From Aphidius gifuensis (Eukaryota > Arthropoda > Insecta > Hymenoptera > Braconidae): a stretch of 64,000 nt of DNA. Numbering within the stretch: the stretch's first letter is position 1; each line of letters opens with the position of its first letter. The stretch lies in NCBI RefSeq assembly GCF_014905175.1, contig NC_057791.1, positions 23,226,537-23,290,536 of the forward strand, read 5' to 3'. A model generated the notes under the pieces. It searched no databases and was not told the DNA's origin. It saw nothing but the letters and a program-made list of their open reading frames with translations. A program made the position numbers and the translations under genes. Of this stretch, positions 23,047 through 33,050 are shown in pieces.

Positions 23047-26000
23047 TTATTTATTTTTAATGAGAAGATTACATGTTATGCGCTGCAAAAACCTGCTGAA
23101 TAAACCCATAGTTGGTTGACCAGTTGCTCCAAAAATAGCTGATGATCCCTGAACTTTATCACATGTCGAGTCATTAGTCGTTGGAGCATTTTCAACTACT
23201 TTTATTGCCAGAAATTCCTGAACTCCGTTGAGCTCATCGGATTGGAAATTAATGATACCCATACATTCCTCTTTTTTTCTGGCAGTGCAAGTAAAGTTGC
23301 AAGTCACATTAGTTCCTGGTCCAACTGGGCTGCCCAGCTTGATCTTCAGGCTTTTTTCCAAACCAGGAGCCAAAATGCTAAACTGGGCATTTGTCAACTG
23401 GATTGGAAGTGGGTTCCTGAAGTTTGCAGCTATATGATACCCTTCATTAACAGAGACAAGAGCTTTGGCCTGAAAAATAAATATAAAATTATATGTATAA
23501 TAAAAGTCATTTTACATTTTTTTTTTTCCTATAATTTATAAATGATGATGTATCTTACATTGATGTTCATTGTCGGCTTTATTAGTTGAATATTCAAATC
23601 TCCAAAATAATCATAGTTCTCTGCTGGTACAGATGACAGACAAACTATGTTGAATAGAGATGTTGACTTCAAGCTTTCTTGGTAGTCAGCCCATGAAATA
23701 TTCAACTTCACCGTTTTTACATCTAATGGTCCAAGGTTGACATCTGCTTTGATTCCATTGACAAGATGTATTTTTTTTCCTGTGTAATGAACAGCATTAC
23801 ACATGATTTTAGTGGATACATCATAAGTCTGGTCACTATCATTCTTCATGGATAAAAAAATGCTGGAAAATTGTATAACAGTTAGCATTAATTTCACCAA
23901 AAATAAATTCAGCATTAAATGGTATATCAAGCTTTCCAAGTTTGATAGCTGTAACTGGAAAAGGCCCACATGTGTATTGCGATCTGTACGAGTTATTTCG
24001 TGTACTTGCTCTTTGAGGTGTTGCATCAATAGCTTGCCAGCCATGGAATTTTTCATTATACAAATAGAAAAAAATTTTTCATTTTCGACGATCTTTGAAA
24101 ATTGTCCATAGGAAATCAGTGAAGGTGTCGTTGGAGATCGTCAGCGATAGTTTAAGATGCAGAAAAAAAGTTATATATTATTACCGAAAGTTGAAGATCA
24201 AAATTTCAGACTACCACTGACGGTCTCCGACGATCACCAACGGTACAATAATTGTATTATGTCGTTGTCGATAGACGGAGAACGTCGGAGAATGTCGAAG
24301 ACAAAAGTAACATCTTTAACGATCTTCTATGGACGATCTTCAAAGATCGCGAAGATGACAAATTTTTTTCGCGGGTAATTTTTTTTTTTCAAAAAAACCA
24401 ATGTAAAAAATTTTACCTAAATGGTTGTCCAATTACAACGTAATTTGTTGCATCTAAATTGAATGTGATGTTGTTGAAATTAGATGCTGGACAATCAGCA
24501 TCTCTTGTACCAACATCTCCACAATAAGTATGAAATTTGTGAATAGACTTACGACTGTCAATGGAACCTTTTATTTAAAAAAAAATATAAACAAGAGAAA
24601 TTATTATTTTTTCATGTTAATATAGAATTTATATTTAAAAAAAATATATATTATCAATGTGAATTAATTTAACACACCTTTTGGAAATTTATACGTGTCA
24701 GTAATATCTTCACGTTTATAAGAACCAACAGCTTTTGTACTGATATGTTGTCCAACACTGCAATAATTAAATTAAACATAAAAAAAATTGTAAATTAAAT
24801 AAACAATTTAATTTTAAAAATTTACCTAAGCCGGTCTACTTTGTCAAACATTTTTATATCATTATCATTATTTTTCTTGAAGTAACACACATCAGCATTA
24901 ATTTCACCAAAAATAAATTCAGCATTGAATGGTATATCAAGCTCTCCAAGTTTGATAGCTGTTACTGGAAAAGGCCCACATGTATACTGTGATCTGTACG
25001 AGTTATTTCGTGTACTTGCTCCTTGAGGTGTTGTATCAATAACTTGCCAGCCATGGAATTCTTTATTATACAAATCGTATCTGGTCATCCAGATTTCATT
25101 CCAAACATGAAAATTCCTGTATAATAAATCATCAACATCATCATTACACACATGAAAAAAAATTATTTAAAAAATCTTGCTTATTTACCATACAGAGTGC
25201 CCTCTAAATTCTTTATTATAAATTTCTTCTCCTTCATAGTCAAAGCATCGCTCAACTTGTAAATTATCATTGGTGTCATGAGCACTTTCATAGTTGGTAA
25301 CAACTCTGCAAGGTATTCCCAAAGCTCTACAAAGTGAAGCAAAAACACCAGCATAAACCCAGCACTGTCCATACTTGACTGACTTTTTTTCTTTGAGATA
25401 TTTTTGAATAATATCATTTGACCCCAACCATGACTGGGGGTGTTTTCCATCTGCATAATTTCCATCCCACTTTCCCAGTAAAATTCCTTCATCATAATCA
25501 TCACCATTTACAAGAGCAGATAATGCTCGTGATACATATATTGGATCATGTCTATCAACTACATCAACATTTGACTTGACATTAATCAAATGAAATGCTG
25601 TATCAAGTACATCTTTGTTAAACTGACGGAATGACCAAGGTGTTGCTTTCATTTGGCTTGCATGTCCAGTCCAAATTAATCCATCCTCAGCCATCACGTA
25701 CTCTTGACGATGTTCTTGGTTATTCAAGTAGACCTTGTCGTCTACAAACAAAACAAAATGTTTATCAAAAAATTACACAGTACTTATTGATGTTTTTTTT
25801 ATACCTGGACACCATGGATTAAAAATTATGTATAAACATTCATCGATGGTAAAATTTGATGGTGGAGTGGTCTTGGTGAATGTATCAAATTGAATGTGGT
25901 ACTTTCCCACACATGTAATGGTTGGTATATTTACCTTAAAAAATATAAAATAATTTATTTTTAAACGTAGCAATTTATCTGTGAAATAATATATAAATTA

Positions 26001-26542
26001 AATTTGTTTTTTTTTAATTGTTACCTTTATTTTTATTGAATTTTCATTAACAGAATTTACTGTTGCAATCCAGCATGTTTGGAGCTGTTGATTATTCAAC
26101 AGTGGTACCACAACTTGTGGTATCTTGTTGTTTTTTGGATAAATATTCTGTTCCACTTCCATTTTAAGGTTCATATTAATACTATCACTTCTTGGATTAT
26201 AATGACGATTCAATTTTACATTCAAATAAAATGATTGTCCACGTCGAACGACCAGTCCTGTTCCTTGTTGCATAATCTCATAGTTTTTGGTTTGATGATT
26301 CACCCCATTTTCCTCAATGCATCCATCAACACTCAAAATATGCAGTATTTCTAAATAAGCAATAATTTATTAAACAATTGAATAAATTTACATTTTCTTT
26401 TCAAGAAAATTAACAACATAAAATGCTTGATCAGTTTAACAGTAACTATTGATAATTCAATTACAAAAATTTAATTCAATTAATTCCTACCAGGTCGGTC
26501 TTTCATTGAAGAAGTAATCTTGTCAGCTGTTGCAACAAACAT
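23047..26542 (-). CDS. Tg: Transglutaminase (protein-glutamine gamma-glutamyltransferase), copy 1
   Basis: Nine exons (26542-26491, 26350-26025, 25934-25805, 25741-25189, 25116-24826, 24757-24678, 24567-24417, 23862-23559, 23469-23047) give about 769 residues. The enzyme makes calcium-dependent isopeptide cross-links between Gln and Lys. In arthropods it clots haemolymph and hardens cuticle. The catalytic triad is intact: Cys in YGQCWVYAG (about 296), His in NFHVWNE (about 357), Asp in GWQVIDTTPQ (about 381), with spacing as in other transglutaminases. The N-terminal beta-sandwich, catalytic core and two C-terminal beta-barrels (second ending LAIKVVE) are all present. There is no signal peptide, as usual for these leaderless enzymes. 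Intron 7 carries a partial exon-5 copy and a small inverted-repeat element. Tandem paralogue of copy 2. Confidence 0.93.
23884..24064 (-). pseudogene. Partial copy of transglutaminase exon 5 inside intron 7
   Basis: 181 bp that match about 24894-25077 (exon 5 of the same gene) at roughly 93% identity. The copy keeps the catalytic-Asp region (GWQAIDATPQ) and FNAEFIFGEINA but lacks the His-containing start of the exon. It ends about 22 bp before the exon-8 acceptor. The frame is open, but continuing into exon 8 would hit a stop (HEE then TGA), so inclusion would truncate the protein. It directly abuts the inverted-repeat element at 24065. Most substitutions are transitions, including several amino-acid changes, so it is drifting. 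Best read as a non-functional internal duplication. Confidence 0.85.
24065..24374. mobile_element. Small inverted-repeat element (MITE-like), ~310 bp
   Basis: The two ends are inverted repeats of nearly 50 bp at about 85% identity. Shared core words include GAAAAAAATTT, TTCG(A)CGATCTTTGAA and GTCCATAG. The interior is rich in CGATC and GTCGGAG words and has no coding frame. Its composition is unlike the flanking intron. It lies in intron 7 of transglutaminase copy 1 and is absent from the equivalent intron of copy 2, so it arrived after the gene duplication. A target-site duplication could not be identified with certainty. Confidence 0.68.
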
Positions 26543-26990
26543 CTTGATGGCTTGGTGATGATTTGGATTAATCAAACTTGAATGTCAAATTGACTTGTGG
26601 AGTGTTCAACAATTTATGATTGACTATACTTGTCGACTAGATTTAATGGTGGACACGACAACCAACCAAGATGTCGTAAATACGTTGAAATTTTACTGAT
26701 AAAAAATTCCAAGAAATGTTTAACACACTAACTAACAAATCAACAGCAATAATAACAATAAACCCACAACGAAATGAAATTTTTAAACAACATCAACATT
26801 AGAATGCGACAAAAATTATAAATAACAAAATTAAATTCTGAAAACAAATAAAATTTGGGAACAAAAAAATTTATTTCATTATTACATACAAATTTTTATA
26901 AACTTTTAATTTTGCTAAATTAAAATTGAATAAAATTTTAAAATAAAACAACAATTAAAATTTAAAAATAAAGAATATTTTTTTCTTTTT
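26543..26990 (-). promoter_or_regulatory. Promoter region of transglutaminase copy 1
   Basis: This flank aligns with the flank of copy 2 (30407-30700): AGTGTTCAA near the start, ACAACCAACCA, and ACTGATAA at 26695-26702, a GATA-factor site. It is conserved between otherwise diverged flanks and fits haemocyte expression. No TATA box is clear. The rest is AT-rich. Transcription start not determined. Confidence 0.5.
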
Positions 26991-27008
26991 TTTACATGTA
27001 TGAATTTT

Positions 27009-27119
27009 TATAAATTTTTGTTAATAATTATTTGTCATTCATTTTATAAATTTATAACTTTTACATAAATTTTTGTTAACAATTATTTGTTGATTATTTT
27101 ATAAATTTATAATTTTTAC
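27009..27119. repeat. Two-copy 55-bp tandem repeat in transglutaminase copy 2 3' flank
   Basis: TAAATTTTTGTTAA begins at 27011 and again at 27066, and the following 40 or so bases match with few changes. It ends a few bases before the stop codon of copy 2, so it lies in that gene's 3' UTR or flank. Confidence 0.65.
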
Positions 27120-27123
27120 ATTT

Positions 27124-30100
27124 TTATTCTTTGCTTTTGCAGCTGAAACATTGGAACATTCTGGCAAATAGACCAGGTTTTTCAGATTTTTTTGGTTCGT
27201 CAGGTGCCACGCTTGTCGATTCAATTTCCTCAATCAGATGAACATCTTCCATTGGTGTTGGAGCTGTAGATGTTGAAGGAATTGGTTGATATTCTTCAGT
27301 GCGAGATGTTGAAGCAGTTTCACCAGGTATTGGATGAACAGTTGCTTCAGTGACAACTGAGACAGAATCATCAGGTTTTGAATAAACAACTGATGGTTCA
27401 TCAGATGCACCAACATCAACGGGTTTTAAATCAACAGCTGTTGGTTTATCAGATGCACCAACATCATCAGGTTTTGGAGCAATAATTGTTGGAGGAAGAG
27501 ATGGAAGTTTTTTAACAACTTTAATTGGTAAAAATCCTTCGATTCCATTGAGTTCCGTTGATTCAAATTTTACAATAATTGTTGAATTTTCTTTGCGCTT
27601 GGGGATACTTGTAAAATTACAGCTTACACGAGCACCTGGTTCAACAATATTGTCCAACTTGATCTTTAAATTTTTTTCTAAACCTGGTGCTAAAATTCGG
27701 AATTGACCATTTGTTAATTTAATTGGTAATGGATTGGTGAAGCTCATTGTTGCTTCAATTTTTCCATTAACAGCAACAAGCTCTTTAGCCTGAAACAAAT
27801 AAAATAACATTCAAGGATTAAAATTAACATTTATATTTGAATATTCAATTTATCAAAAATATTGTATAGCTTACATCAATTTTTATTGTTGGCTTGATTA
27901 ATTGGATATTCAAATCAGTAAAGTAATCAAAATTTTCTTTTGATACAGAACACAAGCAAATTATTTTAAACATGCATGTTGATATCAAGCAATCTTTATA
28001 GTCATCCCAAGAAATATCCAAGTTGACAATTTGGGAACCTTTTGGTCCGACAGATACATCAGCTTTTGTTTGCTTAACAAGATCAATTTTTTTTCCTGTA
28101 TATTGATAGGCGTTGAAAACTAATTTTGTTGACACATCATGAGTTTTGTCACTCTCGTTTTTCATTGATAAAACAATGCTGTAAAATTATATAATTTTAT
28201 TGTTGGTTTTAATGTTATTTATTTTATTTTTTTTTATTTAAAATTAAATGTAAAAAATTTACCTTATTGGTTGTCCAATTTCAACATTTTTTGTTGCATC
28301 TAGATTGAATTTGATGCTGTTGAAATTTGTTGCAGGGCAATCAATCTCATTTGCGCCAGAACTTTGGCAATGAGTACGAGCTTTGTGGAATGATTCACGA
28401 TTTTCAATGGAATCTATAATTTAAAAAATAATAAAAAAACAAAAAATTATTATTTAAATATTAATATTGAAAAAGAAAAATCATCATTATTAATTCAACA
28501 CACCTTCTGGAAATTTATACGAGTCAGTAATGTCTTCTCGTTGATAGGAACCAACAGCTTTTGTACTAATATTTTGTCCAACTCTGTAGCAATTAAATAA
28601 AAAATAAAAATAAAATTGTAAATTAAATAAAAAATTGTTAATTTAATTTTATAAATTTACCTGTGTTGATCAACTCTGTCAAACATTTTTCTTTCATTAG
28701 TTTTACTTTTCCTGAAGTAGTATATGTCAGCATTAACTTCAGCAAATACAAATTTACCATCATATGGTACATCCAGGTCTCCAAGTTTAACAGCCAAGAC
28801 TGGAACAGGTCCACATGCATATTGACCCCGGTAGCCATCATCATCACCACTTTCTTCTTGAGGTGTAGCATCAATAACCTGCCAGCCATCATAACGATCA
28901 TCTTCCAAGTCCATTCTTCTCATCCAGACTTCATTCCATACATGGAAATTCCTGTGTAAATAAAAAATAACATCAGCATTACACACATGAAAATAAAAAT
29001 TATAAATTGTTGTTTTATTTTTATATTTTATTTACCAAACAGAGTCACCAGTAAATTCTTCATCTTGAATTTCTTTTCCTTGTGAATCAAAGCATCTTTC
29101 AATTCTCAAATTGCCATTAGTGTCATGAGCACTTTCAAAGTTGGTAACAACTCTTGAAGGTATTCCAAGAGCTCTACAAAGTGTAGCCAAAATACCACCA
29201 TAAACCCAGCATTGTCCATACTTGATTGAATTTTTTTCTTTGTGATATTTTTGAATGATTTCACTTGACCCCACCCATGAACAAGGATGTTTTCCATCTA
29301 CATAATTTCCATCCCATCTACCAAGTAAAATTCCTTCATCATAATCATTTGCATTGGCAAGAGCTGATAATGCACGTGATATATGTATTGGACTTGTTCT
29401 ATTAACAACATCAATATTTGATTTTGCATTGATCAAATAAAATGCACAGTCAAGTACATCTCTGCTGAAGTGACGAAAAGCCCATGGTCTTGCTTCCATT
29501 TGGTAAGCATTGCCAGTCCAAATTAATCCATCCTCAGACAAAACGTACTCTTGACGATGATCTTCATCACTCACAAAGACATCATCATCTACAAACAAAA
29601 TGGACGATTAAAAAGTTGGAAATTCACAATTAACATGTTACACAAAGTTACATAATTCATGTGTTAATTATTCACCTCTACACCATGGATTGAATATAAC
29701 ATAAAACAACTGGTTAATCTTGAAACTTGCTGCTCTGGATACAACACTTTTTGCATTTGTTTCAATACTCAAACGGTACTTGGCAATGCAAATATCAGCC
29801 GGTAAAAATACCTGTTTAAAATAAAATTTATTTTAAAACGTGGCAACATTTTTCATGATAAGAAATATACTTTTTTTTTACCTTGATTTTAATTGAATGA
29901 ATGTTGATTGTGTCTAATGATGCAGCACTTTTTCCTGGTTTAATAATATCCATCAGCGGTATTGAAATTTCTGGTGTTTTATCATTGACATTGAAAAGAT
30001 TTGATTCACCCTCCACGTTGAACACCAGTGTTACTTCATCAGTACTTCCATCATAATCACGATTGAGAGTTAGATTTAAATAAAAATCTTGGCCACGTCG

Positions 30101-30406
30101 AATGACCAGCCCTGTTTCGCGTTGCATAATGTCATACTTTTTTGTTTTATGAAGCTTTCCATTTTCCAAAATGCACGCGTCGACACCCAAAATTTTCAGC
30201 ATTTCTAATTACACAATAATTTTAGAATGAATAAATAAATTTACATTGATAACTTTACATTGATAAAAATAAAAAAAAGAATATATTTAATCAATTCAAA
30301 TTTACGTTAATTATTTATTAATCGATTATAAAATTTTATAAAATTAATTCATACCAGGTTGTTCTACCATTGAAGAGGTCATTTCGTCGGGTATTGCTAT
30401 GAACAT
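27124..30406 (-). CDS. Tg: Transglutaminase, copy 2, with Pro/Ser/Thr-rich tail
   Basis: Nine exons (30406-30355, 30204-29882, 29811-29676, 29588-29036, 28951-28661, 28583-28504, 28413-28263, 28178-27875, 27789-27124) give about 851 residues. Exons 4-8 have exactly the same lengths as in copy 1 (553, 291, 80, 151, 304). The triad is intact: Cys in YGQCWVYGG (about 297), His in NFHVWNE (358), Asp in GWQVIDATPQ (382). Unlike copy 1, the last beta-barrel is followed by a tail of about 110 residues. It contains repeated DVGASD(K/E)P units and Ser/Thr/Pro-rich sequence and ends in a cysteine-bearing patch (MFQCFSCKSKE). The tail may tether or regulate the enzyme, or serve as a substrate; this is speculation. 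Probable haemolymph cross-linking enzyme. Confidence 0.95.
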
Positions 30407-30700
30407 CTTGGTGACTTGGTGATGATGTGTAACGATTGAAGTTGAATATCAAAGAGACTTATGCAGTGTTCAATAATTACTTATAATTTTTATGACCTAA
30501 ACTTGTTGCCACGACGTGATTTAATGGCTGACACCACAACCAACCAGGTTGTAAAACGTTAAATTTTCACTGATAAGACATTTTAAGGTACGCCCAATAT
30601 AATAACTAACAAATCGACAGTTATAATAACAATAGGTATGATAAACTAAATTTGGAATTTTTTAACAACGACGACATTAGAATGAGTCATTGGTTGGAAA
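30407..30700 (-). promoter_or_regulatory. Promoter region of transglutaminase copy 2
   Basis: Shares ordered blocks with the promoter of copy 1: AGTGTTCAA, ACAACCAACCA, ACTGATAA (30569-30576), AACTAACAAATC and GACATTAGAATG. These survive while spacers have diverged, which points to functional sites. The GATA word fits a haemocyte or fat-body gene. The extent is inferred from where similarity fades. Confidence 0.55.
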
Positions 30701-31195
30701 TAAAAAAATAAAATACACGTAAAGTAAAACCGTGTAAAACTTATCAACAAAAAAATTTTTTTCTATTTTACATATGAATTTTTGTGATTTTATAATTTTT
30801 CTAAAATCAATTTAAGTTATTATGATTGAGATTTTTTTATAAATAAATTTATTACTATTTTAGTTTTTTTTTTTTTGTGGATTTATCAATTAAATTTAGT
30901 TGTAAATTGTATTGACATTTATTGATGTCTATTCACAATTTAACAACGATCTTGTGCATTATTTTTTTATTTTATTTAAAAAAAATGAGGAAAATCGGTT
31001 GTTGATATTTTTATTTGCCTAACTAAAGAGTAAAGTTGCATTAAAAAGAGTTAACATGGGTGTTCCGTTGAGAAGCGTGACAGAGTGACAAGATTACTTT
31101 CAACTTACTTCATCTTGAAATTTCAAATAGTTGTTTTACGATAATATACTTGTTGAATCTTTTAAAATCAAGTTAAAAGTATTGCAGTTTTTTTT

Positions 31196-33050
31196 TTTTT
31201 TACTTTTATAACTTTATATTTTTTACTATTTTAAATTGGAGTCATTCAGTTATATATTTTAATGATTGAATGATAAAAGAAAATTAGAATTTAAAAAAAA
31301 TAATAATGCAATTTAAAAAACACATGGTTTTATAAAATCTAAAATTAAATACCTAATAATATAATCAAAAAATATATTTTTTAATTAAACAATATAGTTT
31401 AATTTTTTTTTTTTTTAAATAACATTAGTTGATTTTACATTAACATCATCCCTCATTTCAAGTTCCGACGGAACGCAACTAAAAAATTTGCCTAATCTTT
31501 AAAAAATATTTCTAATTTCTTAATAAACAATAATAGCAATAAAATAAATTTAAATAATAAAAAATAAAATAATTAAACAATTGGAAATTATAATTTACCG
31601 ACAATTAAAAACTTTACATAAATATTGTAAAACAAAATGAGAAAAAAAATTATAACTATTAAAATTGTAATTTATTTTTTAATAATAAAAATAAAAAAAA
31701 ATTATTAAGTTTAATTTTTAATATTGCAAATAAATAAAAATTATTTAATTTATCAATAAATGTGTAAAAATGTGAGCTGTTGTGTCAATGCTAATAATTG
31801 TAATGAAGATGTACAATTTCCTGGATGTCCATCAACATCAGATGCATCTGATACTGTTGATGCAACAAAAAATATTAATTATTACTGCCAGCCATATTAA
31901 ATTGATCATTCAACATTTTGATAATATAATTGAATGAAAATTATTGTTTGGCAATAAATGAAATTGGCAATCATAAATATTTATGAAAAGTGTTGTATTT
32001 ATATAAATATACACGTAACGACAACTCCCTTCATTGCAAGGTGATGTCTTTATAAAATCCACCCATGATCTTACACAGGCCTTGGGAACCAAAAGTTGGC
32101 CATTTACCATTATTTTATTTTGATTCATTTTATTCTGTTGGATATTTAAAAACAATGCTGATATTACAATAAGAAAAAATTTAGAAATAAAAATGAAAAA
32201 GTTTTATAACTATATATTTCTTACTTTTTTAAATAAAAGTATTTTAATTATATATATTTTAATAATTTGATTATCAAGGAAAATTGAAATTTAAAAATTA
32301 ATAATAATAAAATTAAACAATATATAGTTTTATTAAACTAAACAATAAGAAATAATAATTAATTTTTTTTTTTAAATAATGTTACTCCATTTTACATTAA
32401 CACTACCCTTGATTTCAAGTTCCACGTGTTCCGACGGAACAAACTAAAACTAAACAATTCACAAAACCTCATAGAAAAAAAAAAATATTTCCAATTTCCA
32501 ATAAACAATAATAGCAATAAAATAAATTTAAACAATTAAAAATTTTAATTTACCAACAATAAAAAAATTTACATAAACATTGTAAAATGAAATGAAAAAA
32601 AAAAAAAATAGATCATTATTAAAATAATCATTCATTTTTTAATAATAAAAATAAATAAAAATTATTTATTTCAATTTCTCAATAAACAATTCCAGCAATA
32701 AAATAAAATTAAACAATTAAAAATTTAAATTTACCGACAATTAAAATACAAATAAATTACATGTAAAATAAAATTTAATAAAATAAAATTCATCATTAAA
32801 CTTTTAATATAAAAAATAAATTAAAATTGCTATTTGCCAATAAAAAAATAATTGTTTATCAAAAGCATCTTTATCCAATTGATTTAAAATGGCAATAATA
32901 AATATTTATAAAAAAAATGTTGTATTTATAAATAAACGCGTAACGACAACTCCCTTCATTGCAATGTCTTTATAAAATCCACCCATGATCCTACCTTGGC
33001 CTCAGGATCCAAAGGGGGCCATTCACCATAATTTCATGTCTCTTTATTTA
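31196..33050. repeat. Tandem duplication, two ~0.95-kb non-coding units
   Basis: Unit 1 (about 31196-32155) and unit 2 (about 32195-33050) share ordered blocks: TTATATATTTTAAT, then TTACATTAACA and TTTCAAGTTCC, the perfect palindrome GTTCCGACGGAAC (31462-31474 and 32428-32440), AAACAATAATAGCAATAAAA, and a long block starting CGTAACGACAACTCCC (32014 and 32939) that continues into CTTTATAAAATCCACCC. Offsets run from about 1000 to 925, so the copies have indels. No gene spans both units. TATAAAA within the last block could be a TATA box. Confidence 0.75.
31760..31900 (+). CDS. Candidate 46-residue cysteine-containing small ORF
   Basis: ATG to TAA, 46 codons, with markedly more balanced composition than its surroundings. 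It has five cysteines (MCKNVSCCVN, then NNC, PGC and YYC) and the segment PSTSDASDTVDATKN. No signal peptide precedes it at this ATG and no in-frame upstream exon is visible. It lies in unit 1 of the tandem duplication and has no equivalent in unit 2. It may be a small peptide gene, the 3' exon of one, or chance. I do not recognise a family. Confidence 0.25.
   Translation: MCKNVSCCVNANNCNEDVQFPGCPSTSDASDTVDATKNINYYCQPY

Noticed and set aside
23529..24056. Apparent long exon joining the exon-5 copy to transglutaminase exon 8
   Set aside because: The frame of exon 8 runs upstream by chance into the duplicated segment in the wrong frame. The acceptor at 23863-23864 matches the copy-2 gene, so exon 8 starts at 23862.
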